Part shown: piece by piece, positions 11,701-24,222 of the stretch
How the letters are laid out: the number at the start of each line of letters is the position of its first letter
How positions within the stretch are numbered: position 1 is the first letter of the stretch
Assembly (NCBI RefSeq): GCF_021172065.1
Contig: NZ_CP087880.1
Coordinates: 3,014,583-3,078,582 of the forward strand
DNA: 64,000 bases
From: Pseudocitrobacter corydidari
Lineage (GTDB): Bacteria; Pseudomonadota; Gammaproteobacteria; Enterobacterales; Enterobacteriaceae
Reading direction: 5' to 3'
Program-made: the position numbers and the translations under genes
Notes under the pieces: model-generated
The model's database searches: none
The model's input: only the letters and a program-made list of their open reading frames with translations
Told to the model about the DNA's origin: nothing

Positions 11701-12672
11701 TTACTGATGACGGCAAACGTTCACCAGCAGCTCTTCCATCCACTGATGACCACGGTCCCTGCCGGCAGCTTCATGCCAGGAAAGATAGCAGGTACGGCTA
11801 TTTACCTTCATTGGCAGCGGCAGAACCTGCAGCGCCAACTTCTCGGAAAACTCTTCAGCCAGCCAGCGTGGCGCAATGGCGACAAGATTCGTTTGCGACA
11901 CCACATTTAATACGCTGATCAGCGCCATGCCCTGATAAGCAATGCGACTTTGTTTATCCGGTGTGTCATACCATGGTTGGCTAAATGATGCATAGCGATC
12001 CAACGCGACAACGGCATGCTCTTCCTGATACACAGAGTTTTCGGTTAACGGCCCATTGATGCGCGGATGTTTTTTGCTGGCGACCAATACCATCTCATCA
12101 TTAAATAACGGTACGCAGGCAAATTCCGGGCGACGGAACTCTTCATATCCCAGAACGAATTCAATTTCCTGGTAGCGCAGCTGATGTTCGGTATTCTGAT
12201 TTAAGGATGACTTAAATACTAAATGGATATTTGGTGCTATTTCTGCAACACGGTTAAAAATAATCGATGTTAAATAGTTATCCAGTGGGCTACATACGCA
12301 AAGATTAAATACGCGTTCGCTACTGACAGGTTCAAAACCCGACCCTGGCAGTTCATTTTGCACCAGTTGTAAAGCCTGGCGAACAGAACCGAAAAGCTGG
12401 AATGCACGCGCGGTGGGTTGAATACCACGACCATAGCGCACAAATAGCTCATCATTAAACATCACCTTCAAACGCGCCACCGCGTTACTGACCGCAGGCT
12501 GCGACATACCCAGCATATGTGCGGCACGAGTAATGTTTTGTTCCTGCATCACGGCGTCAAACACAGTCAGCAAGTTGAGGTCAACCATTCTGAGTTGAGG
12601 TTTGCTACTTTCATGAAGATTACCGCTATGCTGTTCCGGTTTCATTACTACACTTTCTGACTCCACTGTCAT
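11701..12672 (-). CDS. leuO: LysR-family regulator LeuO
   Basis: LysR-type regulator that counters H-NS silencing at many stress and virulence loci. The ATG at 12672, with GGGAG six bases upstream, gives 323 aa, slightly longer than the 314 aa of E. coli because the variable N-terminus differs; conservation begins at [19 protein letters not shown]. The winged helix-turn-helix ([20 protein letters not shown]) is at about residues 45-65, and the effector-binding domain fills the rest. It is divergent from leuL across an AT-rich region. Confidence 0.95.
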   Translation of the reverse strand: MTVESESVVMKPEQHSGNLHESSKPQLRMVDLNLLTVFDAVMQEQNITRAAHMLGMSQPAVSNAVARLKVMFNDELFVRYGRGIQPTARAFQLFGSVRQALQLVQNELPGSGFEPVSSERVFNLCVCSPLDNYLTSIIFNRVAEIAPNIHLVFKSSLNQNTEHQLRYQEIEFVLGYEEFRRPEFACVPLFNDEMVLVASKKHPRINGPLTENSVYQEEHAVVALDRYASFSQPWYDTPDKQSRIAYQGMALISVLNVVSQTNLVAIAPRWLAEEFSEKLALQVLPLPMKVNSRTCYLSWHEAAGRDRGHQWMEELLVNVCRHQ

Positions 12673-13206
12673 GCTAAACTCCCTTTGCAAAATCGCAGAA
12701 ATATATTATGACAATATGATTTACCATGCATATAAGATCCAAAAAAGAGAAATTGATAAAATTAGGAATTCATAAAGGCCCAGAGGAGCCGAGTCCACAG
12801 AAGCCAGAAGGGAATTCATATCAGAAAAACTAATTAGATATAGTTTACCCATAGATTTGGTAAATAAACAACAGCACTTATAATTAACGATACTTTAAGT
12901 TTTATTAAACTGTTATATTTCCCGTTGAAATTTATTAACGTTTTTTTAGCAATCCCACTTCCGATATATTCACAATAAAAATATTTTAGTTGAAGAAACA
13001 CTATTAAATCAGCGCGATAAGCCAGCGGCCCTGGCTCCACAACATCGTAAGCGATTGCCAAAAAATATTTTTATTTGCGACAAAATATAAAAATGATTGC
13101 CAGACCCAAAAACGATCCTCTGCATTTTGTGACATCCGTCAGCACAATTAGCTAATTCAAACCCTATCCAGGAAGGTCATTGGCAGAGGCTTTTAACCAA
13201 CAAGTG
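12673..13206. other. AT-rich region between leuO and leuL
   Basis: About 530 bases with no convincing gene. In E. coli and Salmonella the same interval contains AT tracts bound by H-NS and LeuO that silence or relieve leuO. The composition seen here (long A/T runs around 12700-13090) agrees with that, but no precise site can be named by eye. Confidence 0.55.
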
Positions 13207-13235
13207 TTGACATCAATCATCATATCCAGTACCAC
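13207..13235 (+). promoter_or_regulatory. leuLABCD promoter
   Basis: TTGACA at 13207-13212 is a perfect -35 element. A weak -10 (GTACCA region, near 13229-13235) lies 16-17 bases downstream, in the place of the E. coli leu promoter, whose surrounding sequence it resembles. It sits about 40 bases before leuL. Confidence 0.65.
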
Positions 13236-13271
13236 TAAAAGCATATCGAATTCATCTGGAGCATGACGACA

Positions 13272-13358
13272 ATGATCCGCACTACTCGTTTCAACGGTCT
13301 ACTACTACTAAACGCCTCTTTTGTGCGCGGTAGACTGCTGGACGACGTTAAGCGTTAA
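13272..13358 (+). CDS. leuL: leu operon leader peptide LeuL
   Basis: Attenuation leader peptide with four consecutive leucine codons, all the rare CTA (GLLLLNAS). The reading MIRTTRFNGLLLLNASFVRG gives 28 aa, the E. coli length; a GGAG lies 10 bases before this ATG. An ATG three codons upstream (13263) is in frame but almost touches that GGAG. When leucyl-tRNA is scarce the ribosome stalls at the CTA run and the terminator at 13381 does not form. Confidence 0.9.
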   Translation: MIRTTRFNGLLLLNASFVRGRLLDDVKR

Positions 13359-13380
13359 GTCATCATCCAGTAAGAATCAG

Positions 13381-13408
13381 AACCCGCGCCGTTGCGCGGG
13401 TTTTTTTT
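13381..13408 (+). terminator. leu attenuator terminator
   Basis: AACCCGCGC and GCGCGGGTT pair around a short loop and are followed by an eight-base T run. It lies 22 bases after leuL and 42 bases before leuA, the standard arrangement for leu attenuation. Confidence 0.92.
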
Positions 13409-13450
13409 CGCTCGTAGCAAGGCGCCCCAAGTGAACTAAGGACCTCAAAC

Positions 13451-16113
<2,663 letters not shown>

Positions 16114-16115
16114 TC

Positions 16116-17516
16116 ATGGCAAAGACGCTGTATGAAAAATTGTTCGATGCCCACGTGGTTTATGAAGCGCCCAGCGAAACGCCGCTGCTGTACATCGACC
16201 GTCATCTGGTGCACGAAGTCACCTCGCCACAGGCGTTTGATGGCCTGCGCGCGCACAATCGCCCGGTACGTCAGCCGGGTAAAACCTTCGCCACTATGGA
16301 CCACAACGTTTCGACGCAAACCAAAGATATCAACGCGTCCGGCGAGATGGCCCGTATTCAGATGCAGGAACTGATTAAAAACTGCAACGCGTTCGGCGTT
16401 GAGTTGTACGACCTGAACCACCCGTATCAGGGTATCGTGCACGTGATGGGGCCGGAACAGGGCATCACCCTGCCGGGCATGACCATCGTCTGCGGCGACT
16501 CCCACACCGCCACCCACGGCGCATTTGGCGCGCTGGCGTTTGGTATCGGCACCTCCGAAGTGGAACACGTGCTGGCGACGCAAACCCTGAAACAGGGTCG
16601 CGCCAAAACCATGAAGATTGAAGTCAAAGGCACCGCCGCACCGGGCATCACCGCGAAAGACATCGTGCTGGCGATTATCGGCAAAACCGGCAGCGCAGGC
16701 GGCACCGGATATGTGGTCGAATTCTGCGGCGATGCCATCCGTGCGCTGAGCATGGAAGGCCGCATGACCCTGTGCAACATGGCGATTGAAATGGGCGCGA
16801 AAGCGGGCCTGGTCGCCCCGGATGACACCACCTTTAACTACGTCAAAGGCCGCCTGCACGCGCCGAAAGCGAAAGATTTCGACGATGCGGTCGCGTACTG
16901 GAAAACCCTGCATACGGATGAAGGCGCGAAATTTGACGCCACCGTCACCTTGCAGGCCGAAGAGATCGCTCCACAGGTGACGTGGGGCACCAACCCAGGG
17001 CAGGTTATCTCTGTTAATGACAACATTCCCGATCCGGCTTCGTTTGCCGATCCGGTTGAACGCGCGTCGGCGGAAAAAGCGCTGGCCTATATGGGCCTGA
17101 AATCGGGCGTACCGCTGACGGAAGTGGCGATCGATAAAGTGTTTATTGGATCCTGCACCAACTCGCGCATCGAAGATTTGCGCGCGGCGGCGGAAATCGC
17201 CAAAGGGCGTAAAGTCGCACCGGGCGTGCAGGCGCTGGTTGTGCCTGGCTCCGGCCCGGTAAAAGCGCAGGCAGAAGCGGAAGGTCTGGATAAGATCTTT
17301 ATCGAAGCCGGCTTTGAGTGGCGCTTACCGGGCTGCTCCATGTGCCTGGCGATGAACAACGATCGCCTGAACCCAGGTGAGCGTTGCGCATCCACCAGCA
17401 ACCGTAACTTTGAAGGCCGTCAGGGCCGTGGTGGCCGCACGCATCTGGTCAGCCCGGCAATGGCAGCGGCAGCTGCCGTTAGCGGTCATTTCGCCGATAT
17501 TCGCAGTCTGAAATAA
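16116..17516 (+). CDS. leuC: Isopropylmalate isomerase large subunit LeuC
   Basis: Iron-sulfur subunit that, with LeuD, isomerises 2- to 3-isopropylmalate. It is 466 aa, as in E. coli. The three cluster cysteines are visible in GSCTNSR (near 347) and GCSMC (near 407 and 410), and the aconitase-family [15 protein letters not shown] and CGDSHT segments are intact. It follows leuB by two bases. Confidence 0.98.
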   Translation: MAKTLYEKLFDAHVVYEAPSETPLLYIDRHLVHEVTSPQAFDGLRAHNRPVRQPGKTFATMDHNVSTQTKDINASGEMARIQMQELIKNCNAFGVELYDLNHPYQGIVHVMGPEQGITLPGMTIVCGDSHTATHGAFGALAFGIGTSEVEHVLATQTLKQGRAKTMKIEVKGTAAPGITAKDIVLAIIGKTGSAGGTGYVVEFCGDAIRALSMEGRMTLCNMAIEMGAKAGLVAPDDTTFNYVKGRLHAPKAKDFDDAVAYWKTLHTDEGAKFDATVTLQAEEIAPQVTWGTNPGQVISVNDNIPDPASFADPVERASAEKALAYMGLKSGVPLTEVAIDKVFIGSCTNSRIEDLRAAAEIAKGRKVAPGVQALVVPGSGPVKAQAEAEGLDKIFIEAGFEWRLPGCSMCLAMNNDRLNPGERCASTSNRNFEGRQGRGGRTHLVSPAMAAAAAVSGHFADIRSLK

Positions 17517-17526
17517 GGAAACCATC

Positions 17527-18132
17527 ATGGCAGAGAAATTTACCCAACATACCGGGCTGGTGGTTCCGCTGGACGCGGCGAACGTCGATACCGACGCCAT
17601 CATTCCAAAACAGTTTTTACAGAAAGTGACTCGCACCGGTTTTGGCGCGCACCTGTTCAACGACTGGCGTTTTCTGGACGATAAAGGCGAGCAGCCAAAC
17701 CCGGAATTCGTGCTGAACTTCCCGGTGTACAAAGGCGCGTCGATTCTGCTGGCTCGGGAAAACTTTGGCTGCGGCTCCTCGCGTGAACACGCGCCGTGGG
17801 CGCTGACCGATTACGGTTTTAAAGTGGTCATTGCCCCAAGCTTCGCTGATATCTTCTACGGCAACAGCTTCAACAACCAGCTGCTGCCGGTGACGCTCAG
17901 CGATGCGCAGGTTGATGAACTGTTCGCGCTGGTGCAGGCGAATCCGGGCATCACCTTTGAGGTGGATCTGGAAGCGCAGGTGGTGAAAGCAGGCGAGAAG
18001 TCTTATAGCTTTAAGATTGATGATTTCCGCCGCCACTGCATGTTGAACGGCCTGGACAGCATCGGCCTGACACTGCAACACGAAGACGCCATTTCGGCGT
18101 ATGAGAATAAGCAGCCGGCGTTTATGCGCTAG
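17527..18132 (+). CDS. leuD: Isopropylmalate isomerase small subunit LeuD
   Basis: Swivel-domain subunit that completes the isomerase active site. The 201 aa protein carries [12 protein letters not shown] near residues 20-31 and the substrate-binding loop [14 protein letters not shown] near residues 80-95. It is the last gene of the leu operon, 10 bases after leuC, and is followed by a REP cluster that faces the convergent setA gene. Confidence 0.98.
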   Translation: MAEKFTQHTGLVVPLDAANVDTDAIIPKQFLQKVTRTGFGAHLFNDWRFLDDKGEQPNPEFVLNFPVYKGASILLARENFGCGSSREHAPWALTDYGFKVVIAPSFADIFYGNSFNNQLLPVTLSDAQVDELFALVQANPGITFEVDLEAQVVKAGEKSYSFKIDDFRRHCMLNGLDSIGLTLQHEDAISAYENKQPAFMR

Positions 18133-18141
18133 TGCAGCTGC

Positions 18142-18316
18142 GCCGGATGGCGCTGCGCTTATCCGGCCTACGGGACGGAGCCGTTGGTTGCCGGATGGCG
18201 CTGCGCTTATTCGGCCTACGGAACGGAGCCGTTGGTTGCCGGATGGCGCTGCGCTTATCCGGCCTACGGGCATGAATCCTTTGTAGGCCGGATAAGGCGT
18301 AGCCGCCATCCGGCGG
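18142..18316. repeat. REP cluster between leuD and setA
   Basis: Three direct REP copies of the GCCGGATGGCGCTGCGCTTA type start at 18142, 18190 and 18238 (period 48 bases) and a fourth copy lies in the opposite orientation at about 18283-18316. The spacer ACGGAGCCGTTGGTT is repeated with the units. The cluster occupies the gap between two convergent genes and can form strong hairpins in both transcripts. Confidence 0.9.
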
Positions 18317-18333
18317 TTTGATGCGCAACGCCC

Positions 18334-19512
18334 TTAAACGTCTTTCACCCGGCTGGTCATAAACAGCGTCACCAGCGAAATCCCGGCAATCACCCAATAC
18401 ACCATCGCGTGACCATAGCTTTGCGCAATGGCCCCCTGAATCACCCCGGCCAGAATCACGCCCGTGGAAATACTGTTGGTAAACAACGTCGTTGCTGAGC
18501 CTGCACGCCCCGGCATTAAATCCTGGAACCACAGCATGCCGATCCCGGCAACAATGCCGATAAACACCGCGTTAAACAGTTGCAAAATCAGCAGCGCCGT
18601 TTCGCTGTGAAACAGAATTAAGCCAATATAAAACAGCACGCCAAACGCCACCGATGTCACCATCATACGACGCTTACCAAAGCGTTTGACGTAATACCCC
18701 GCGAGGATCATCGCCGGAATTTCCAGCCCGGCGGCGGTACCCATCAGGATCCCGGCCAGTTTATCCGGCAGGCCGAGATCGCTACTGATCCACAGCGGCA
18801 TGTCGATGATATACATGGTGTTGCAGGTCCACATCAGCGTCGAGGCGATAAACAGCATCCGCACGTTAGGATCGTTCCAGCCGCTGATCTGAGTGATTTC
18901 AACGTCCGCCGCCTGCTCAATACGCGCCACCGAGGGCAGCATCAGCGCAATCATCGCCAGGCTGATGGCAAAAATTCCGGCGGCAATGGCGAACATCATC
19001 GTAAAGCCGTAATTAAGCGCCAGCATAAACGCCAGCGGCGGGCCAATGACCCACGCCAGCGAGAGCTGCGCACGCATCACCGAGCTGAACATCACCACTT
19101 CCCGCGCCGAGCTGTCGGCATATTCGCGGGCCAGCGCAAACAGCTGCGGCATCGCGGCGTTGGCGATCGACGCCAGCAAAACGCCGCAGGTGATCAGCGT
19201 TAAATAGTGGCGATTAAACGCGAACAGCAGCGCGTTACCCACCGCCATCAGGCAGCAGAACATGATGAGCTTGCGGCGATCGCCCTGGCTGTCGGAGCGT
19301 TTCGCCAGCCACAGGCTGACCAGAATCCCGGCGATGGCGTTGACCGTGTAAAACAGCCCAACCCAGAATGGCTGAGCGCCAACTTCCCGACTGAGAAACA
19401 GGCTCAGCGTCGGCGCCTGCAGCGCCCCCGCCACGCCCATCATAAACGCCACCAGCATAAAGGCCGCGTAGACACCGTTGAGACGTCGTCCCATCGTCAT
19501 AATCCAGAGCAT
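18334..19512 (-). CDS. setA: Sugar efflux transporter SetA
   Basis: Major-facilitator exporter of glucosides and lactose, co-transcribed with sgrS in E. coli as part of the glucose-phosphate stress response. It is 392 aa with about twelve hydrophobic segments and the SET-family stretch GALQAPTLSLFLSREVGAQPFWVG near the N-terminus; the loop motif LAKRSDSQGDRRK lies between helices 2 and 3. The start lies 27 bases after the SgrS terminator, so some transcripts probably read through into setA. Confidence 0.96.
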   Translation of the reverse strand: MLWIMTMGRRLNGVYAAFMLVAFMMGVAGALQAPTLSLFLSREVGAQPFWVGLFYTVNAIAGILVSLWLAKRSDSQGDRRKLIMFCCLMAVGNALLFAFNRHYLTLITCGVLLASIANAAMPQLFALAREYADSSAREVVMFSSVMRAQLSLAWVIGPPLAFMLALNYGFTMMFAIAAGIFAISLAMIALMLPSVARIEQAADVEITQISGWNDPNVRMLFIASTLMWTCNTMYIIDMPLWISSDLGLPDKLAGILMGTAAGLEIPAMILAGYYVKRFGKRRMMVTSVAFGVLFYIGLILFHSETALLILQLFNAVFIGIVAGIGMLWFQDLMPGRAGSATTLFTNSISTGVILAGVIQGAIAQSYGHAMVYWVIAGISLVTLFMTSRVKDV

Positions 19513-19538
19513 GAGAAATCCTTTAGCGCGCGAGAAAT

Positions 19539-19770
19539 AAAAAAAGCCAGCAGATAATACCTGCTGGCAAATACTCAGTCACACATGATTTGGCGATTTA
19601 GTGTTCAGAGGTCGAGCGCGTAACCTCCCACTGCATCAGTTCTTCAAGCATTTTAAGGCGCATCCCTGCCAACTGGCGGGCCAGCCAGGAAACATGACGT
19701 GTTGCGTAAAAATAGCGCTGATAAAACTGACGTGTGGTTGACCTCTTCATGTTCACCTCCCCGCTTCATC
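19539..19770 (-). ncRNA. sgrS: Small RNA SgrS
   Basis: Glucose-phosphate stress sRNA that pairs with ptsG mRNA through Hfq. The likely 5' end is GATGAAGC at 19770, as in E. coli. The conserved seed region CATGTGTGACTGAGTATT is intact near 19570-19588 and the RNA ends in a strong terminator, GCCAGCAG/CTGCTGGC plus seven U (19539-19568). It overlaps the sgrT coding region and is divergent from sgrR, the standard arrangement. Total length about 232 nt. Confidence 0.93.
19598..19750 (-). CDS. sgrT: Glucose uptake inhibitor SgrT, encoded within SgrS
   Basis: Small protein that blocks the glucose transporter PtsG directly. It is read from the ATG at 19750 with GGGAGGTG just upstream: it begins MKRSTTRQFYQRYF and ends LKMLEELMQWEVTRSTSEH, 50 aa. 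E. coli SgrT is 43 aa; the shared pieces are RQFYQ near the start and ML-E-LMQW near the end, so this copy is longer in the middle and tail. The frame is open and is embedded in the 5' half of SgrS. Confidence 0.9.
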   Translation of the reverse strand: MKRSTTRQFYQRYFYATRHVSWLARQLAGMRLKMLEELMQWEVTRSTSEH

Positions 19771-19837
19771 GAGATTGATTATTGGCTTAATATAGGGATT
19801 AATAAATTGCTGAGTTTTTATCAGGAGTTCCTCTTTT

Positions 19838-21493
19838 ATGCCTTCTGGTCGACTGCAACAACAATTCATCCGTTTGTGGCAATGCTGCGACGGCAAAGCG
19901 CAGGAAACGACGCTGAACGAACTGGCGGAGCTGCTGAGCTGCTCGCGTCGCCATATGCGAACCCTGTTAAACACCATGGAAGCGCGGGGCTGGCTAACCT
20001 GGGAAGCCGAGGCCGGGCGGGGTAAACGCTCGCGTTTAACCTTCCTCTATACCGGGCTGGCATTGCAGCAGCAGCGGGCGGAAGACCTGCTGGAGCAGGA
20101 CAGAATTGACCAACTGGTGCAGCTGGTTGGCGACAAATCGACGGTGCGACAAATGCTGGTCTCCCACCTGGGACGCAGCTTTCGCCAGGGGAAGCACATT
20201 CTGCGCGTGCTCTACTACCGCCCGATGCAAAATCTGTTGCCCGGTACGGCGTTACGTCGATCAGAAACCCATATCGCGCGGCAAATTTTCAGCGCCCTGA
20301 CGCGCATAAATGAGGAAAACGGGGAACTGGAAGCCGATATTGCGCACCACTGGAAGGAGATATCCCCTCTGCACTGGCGCTTTTATTTGCGCCCCGGCAT
20401 TCATTTCCATCATGGTCGCGAGCTGGAGATGGAAGACATTATCCATTCGCTGGAACGCATTAACAGGCTGCCGCTCTATTCTCATATCACTCAAATAGTG
20501 TCACCGACCGCATGGACGCTGGATATCCATCTCTCCCACGCGGACCGCTGGCTACCGTGGCTGCTCGGTCATACTCCGGCAATGATCCTGCCGCACGAGT
20601 GGTCATCCATGCCGCATTTCTCCCGCCAGCCGGTAGGTACCGGCCCTTACGCGGTGGTGCGCAATAACCAGAACCAGCTCAAAATCCACGCTTTCGAAGA
20701 GTATTTCGGTTTTCGTGCATTAATAGATGAAGTGAATGTTTGGGTGTTACCCGACGTGGCGGAAGATCTCAGCTGTGGCCTGACGTTGCAGGGCACCACC
20801 CAGAGCGAACAGGCCGTCGAAAGTCGTCTTGAAGAGGGGTGCTACTATCTGCTGTTTGACGCCCGCTCGTCGCGCGGCGCCAATCACCACGTACGCCAGT
20901 GGCTAAGCCACGTGCTGGCCCCGGCGAATTTGCTCTATCACGCCAGCGAACAGTATCAGCAGTACTGGTTCCCGGCCTACGGCCTGCTGCCGCGCTGGCA
21001 CCACGCGCACAGTAAAACCCACGAAAAACCCGCTGGGCTGGAGCGCATCACGATTGGTTTCTATCGCGACCACGTCGAACATAAAGTGATTGCCCGCATC
21101 ATGGCGCAACTGCTGGCCGAACATCAGGTCACACTGGAGGTCAACGAAGTGGACTACGACGAATGGCACAGCGGCGAAGTGGTTAGCGATGTGTGGCTCA
21201 ACAGCGCCAACTTCACGCTACCGTTAAACTTCTCCCTGTTCGCGCATCTTTGCGAAGTGCCGCTGCTTCAACACTGCATCGCCCGCGACTGGCAGGCAGA
21301 TATCCGCCAGTGGCATGCGGGCGAGCTGGATCTCCCCACCTGGTGCAAGCAGTTGCTGGAGCAGCAGGCGATTGTGCCGCTCATCCACCACTGGCTGCGC
21401 ATTCAGGGGCAACGCAGTATGCGCGGCGTGCGCATGAACACCCTCGGCTGGTTCGACTTTAAATCCGCGTGGTTCGCTCCGCCGGATCCATAG
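19838..21493 (+). CDS. sgrR: Transcriptional activator SgrR
   Basis: Senses glucose-phosphate stress and activates sgrS. The 551 aa length equals E. coli. The N-terminal winged helix-turn-helix ([23 protein letters not shown], about residues 25-48) is followed by a domain resembling periplasmic solute-binding proteins of the oligopeptide type. It starts 67 bases from the divergent SgrS 5' end. The gene following it begins with a TPP riboswitch, so sgrR is probably a separate unit. Confidence 0.96.
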   Translation: MPSGRLQQQFIRLWQCCDGKAQETTLNELAELLSCSRRHMRTLLNTMEARGWLTWEAEAGRGKRSRLTFLYTGLALQQQRAEDLLEQDRIDQLVQLVGDKSTVRQMLVSHLGRSFRQGKHILRVLYYRPMQNLLPGTALRRSETHIARQIFSALTRINEENGELEADIAHHWKEISPLHWRFYLRPGIHFHHGRELEMEDIIHSLERINRLPLYSHITQIVSPTAWTLDIHLSHADRWLPWLLGHTPAMILPHEWSSMPHFSRQPVGTGPYAVVRNNQNQLKIHAFEEYFGFRALIDEVNVWVLPDVAEDLSCGLTLQGTTQSEQAVESRLEEGCYYLLFDARSSRGANHHVRQWLSHVLAPANLLYHASEQYQQYWFPAYGLLPRWHHAHSKTHEKPAGLERITIGFYRDHVEHKVIARIMAQLLAEHQVTLEVNEVDYDEWHSGEVVSDVWLNSANFTLPLNFSLFAHLCEVPLLQHCIARDWQADIRQWHAGELDLPTWCKQLLEQQAIVPLIHHWLRIQGQRSMRGVRMNTLGWFDFKSAWFAPPDP

Positions 21494-21533
21494 CGCTTTT
21501 GATTTATTCACGTAATCATTACAATAGCGAGCT

Positions 21534-21610
21534 ACTCAACGGGGTGCAGAAGTCTGCTGAGATTAAACCCGTCGAACCTGATCCGGATAACGCCGGCGGA
21601 GGGATTTGAG
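21534..21610 (+). promoter_or_regulatory. TPP riboswitch (thi box) before thiBPQ
   Basis: The conserved core is present in order: CTCAACGGGGTGC, then CTGAGATTAAACCC, then GAACCTGATCCGGATAACGCC followed by GGCGGAGGGA. This is the thiamine pyrophosphate aptamer. It is followed by about 40 bases carrying the thiB ribosome-binding site, so thiamine excess should hide that site and reduce uptake gene expression. Confidence 0.95.
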
Positions 21611-21652
21611 GCCAACTCAAAATCCTTTGCCACCTGCTCACTGAGGTGCAAA

Positions 21653-22636
21653 GTGTTAAAAAAATGTCTGCCGCTGTTGGCGCTTCTCGCCCTGCCAGCT
21701 TTCGCCAAACCGGTACTCACGGTTTACACCTACGACTCCTTCGCCGCCGACTGGGGCCCAGGCCCGGTGGTGAAAAAAGCCTTTGAAGCCGACTGTGCCT
21801 GCGAGCTGAAATTCGTGGCGCTGGAAGATGGCGTATCACTGCTTAACCGCCTGCGCATGGAAGGGAAAAAGAGCAAAGCCGACGTGGTGCTGGGGCTGGA
21901 TAACAATCTGCTGCAGGCCGCCAGCCAGACAAAATTGTTCGCCAAAAGCGGCATTCCGGCAAGCGCCGTTACCGTTCCCGGCGGCTGGAAAGATGACACC
22001 TTTGTTCCCTTCGATTACGGCTATTTCGCCTTCGTTTACGATAAAAACAAACTGAAGAACCCGCCGAAAAGCCTGAAAGAACTGGTCGAGAGCGACCAGA
22101 AATGGCGCGTGATTTATCAGGACCCGCGCACCAGCACGCCGGGCCTGGGCCTGCTGCTGTGGATGCAAAAAGTGTATGGCGACAAAACAGCTGAAGCCTG
22201 GCAGAAACTGGCGGCGAAAACCGTCACCGTGACCAAAGGCTGGAGCGAAGCGTATGGTTTATTCCTGAAAGGGGAAAGCGACCTGGTGCTGAGCTACACC
22301 ACCTCTCCGGCGTATCACATTATCGAAGAGAAAAAAGAGAACTACGCCGCCGCCTCATTTGCCGAAGGGCACTACCTGCAGGTCGAAGTCGCCGCGCGTA
22401 CCGCCGCCAGCAAACAGCCTGAGCTGGCCGAAAAATTCCTCAAGTTTATGGTTTCCCCGGCGTTCCAGCAGGCCATCCCGACGGGTAACTGGATGTATCC
22501 GGTGGCCGACGTGACGCTGCCAAAAGGCTTTGATTCACTCGTCAAACCGCAAACTGCGCTGGAATTTACCCCGCAGGACGTCGCTGCACAGCGTCAGAAC
22601 TGGATTGCGACATGGCAACGCGCCGTCAGCCGTTAA
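21653..22636 (+). CDS. thiB: Thiamine/TPP periplasmic binding protein ThiB (TbpA)
   Basis: Periplasmic binding protein of the thiamine ABC importer. The start is GTG at 21653, as in E. coli, preceded by GAGGTG. The 327 aa protein begins with a signal peptide (LLALLALPAFA, cleavage near residue 18) and continues with the two-lobe solute-binding fold. It directly follows the TPP riboswitch, and its 3' end overlaps thiP by 25 bases. Confidence 0.97.
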   Translation: MLKKCLPLLALLALPAFAKPVLTVYTYDSFAADWGPGPVVKKAFEADCACELKFVALEDGVSLLNRLRMEGKKSKADVVLGLDNNLLQAASQTKLFAKSGIPASAVTVPGGWKDDTFVPFDYGYFAFVYDKNKLKNPPKSLKELVESDQKWRVIYQDPRTSTPGLGLLLWMQKVYGDKTAEAWQKLAAKTVTVTKGWSEAYGLFLKGESDLVLSYTTSPAYHIIEEKKENYAAASFAEGHYLQVEVAARTAASKQPELAEKFLKFMVSPAFQQAIPTGNWMYPVADVTLPKGFDSLVKPQTALEFTPQDVAAQRQNWIATWQRAVSR

Positions 22637-24222
22637 TTCCCGGCTGGATTTGGCCAGGAATGACGGCGGCGACGCTTATCGTCGCCGTGGCCCTGGCCGC
22701 CTTTCTGGCACTGTGGTTTAGCGCCCCGGAAGCCAGCTGGCAGACGCTGCTGGCAGATAGCTACCTCTGGCACGTCGTGCGTTTCTCCTTCTGGCAGGCG
22801 TTTCTCTCCGCGCTACTGTCGGTGGTGCCCGCTATTTTCCTCGCCCGCGCGCTCTATCGCCGCCGTTTCCCTGGCCGCGAAACGTTGCTGCGCCTGTGCG
22901 CCATGACGCTGATTTTGCCCGTGCTGGTCGCGGTATTCGGCATCCTCAGCGTCTACGGGCGTCAGGGCTGGCTGGCGCAGATATTCACATCACTCGGGCT
23001 GGAGTGGCATTTCTCGCCTTATGGATTGCAGGGCATCCTGCTGGCGCACGTCTTCTTCAACATGCCAATGGCGACCCGCCTGCTGCTTCAGGCGCTGGAA
23101 CAAATTCCCGGCGAGCAGCGCCAGCTTGCCGCGCAGCTTGGTATGCGCGGATTTAACTTCTTTCGCTTCGTGGAATGGCCCTGGTTGCGTCGGCAAATTC
23201 TGCCCATCAGCACGCTGATCTTTATGCTCTGTTTTGCCAGCTTTGCCACCGTGCTATCGCTGGGCGGCGGGCCGAAAGCAACGACCATTGAACTGGCGAT
23301 TTATCAGGCGCTTAATTTTGATTATGACCCGGCGCGAGCGGCGATGCTTGCGCTTATCCAGATGGCGTGCTGCCTGACGCTGGTGCTGGTTAGCCAGCGT
23401 CTGAGCAAGGCGATTGCCGTCGGTAATACGCAAATGCAGGGCTGGCGTGACCCGGACGATCGTCTGTACAACCGTCTTGGCGATGGCCTGCTGATCACGC
23501 TGGCCCTGTTATTGATGCTGCCGCCGCTGCTGGCGGTGCTGGTCGATGGCATCAACCCGGCAATGCTCAACGCCCTGCTACAGCCGCCGCTCTGGCAGGC
23601 GCTGTGGACCTCGCTGCGCATCGCCGTCGCCGCTGGCGTGCTCAGCGTGGTGCTGACCATGATGCTGCTGTGGAGCAGCCGCGAGCTACGCGCGCATAAC
23701 GCGCCACTCGCCGGGCAGACGCTGGAACTGAGCGGCATGTTGATTCTTGCTATGCCGGGGATTGTGCTTGCGACCGGCTTTTTCCTGCTGCTGAACAACA
23801 CCGTCGGTCTGCCCGATTCCGCCGATGGCATGGTGATTTTCGCCAATGCGCTGATGGCCATCCCCTACGCGTTGAAAGTACTGGAAACGCCGATGCGCGA
23901 TATTACCGCGCGTTATACACCGCTGTGTGAGTCGCTGGGGCTGGCCGGTTTTAATCGCCTGAAGGTGGTGGAACTGCGCGCGCTAAAACGCCCATTGGCT
24001 CAGGCGCTGGCTTTCGCCTGCGTGCTCTCCATTGGCGATTTCGGCGTGGTGGCGCTGTTTGGCAATGACGATTTCCGCACGCTACCGTTTTATCTTTATC
24101 AGCAAATAGGCTCTTATCGCAGCCAGGATGGCGCGGTGACCGCCCTGCTTCTGCTGTTGCTCTGTTTCCTGCTTTTTACCGTGATTGAAAAACTACCGGG
24201 ACGCCATGCTAAAACTCAATGA
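22612..24222 (+). CDS. thiP: Thiamine ABC transporter permease ThiP
   Basis: Inner-membrane channel of the thiamine importer. The 536 aa protein is a fusion of two permease halves with about twelve helices. Each half has the ABC EAA-type loop: [20 protein letters not shown] in the first and [20 protein letters not shown] in the second. It overlaps thiB by 25 bases and thiQ by 17 bases, so the three proteins are probably made in a coupled way. Confidence 0.97.
   Translation: MATRRQPLIPGWIWPGMTAATLIVAVALAAFLALWFSAPEASWQTLLADSYLWHVVRFSFWQAFLSALLSVVPAIFLARALYRRRFPGRETLLRLCAMTLILPVLVAVFGILSVYGRQGWLAQIFTSLGLEWHFSPYGLQGILLAHVFFNMPMATRLLLQALEQIPGEQRQLAAQLGMRGFNFFRFVEWPWLRRQILPISTLIFMLCFASFATVLSLGGGPKATTIELAIYQALNFDYDPARAAMLALIQMACCLTLVLVSQRLSKAIAVGNTQMQGWRDPDDRLYNRLGDGLLITLALLLMLPPLLAVLVDGINPAMLNALLQPPLWQALWTSLRIAVAAGVLSVVLTMMLLWSSRELRAHNAPLAGQTLELSGMLILAMPGIVLATGFFLLLNNTVGLPDSADGMVIFANALMAIPYALKVLETPMRDITARYTPLCESLGLAGFNRLKVVELRALKRPLAQALAFACVLSIGDFGVVALFGNDDFRTLPFYLYQQIGSYRSQDGAVTALLLLLLCFLLFTVIEKLPGRHAKTQ

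Noticed and set aside
12834..13061. 75-codon minus-strand frame between leuO and leuL
   Set aside because: No ribosome-binding site and no recognisable sequence in a region known in relatives as AT-rich silencer DNA; better read as non-coding.
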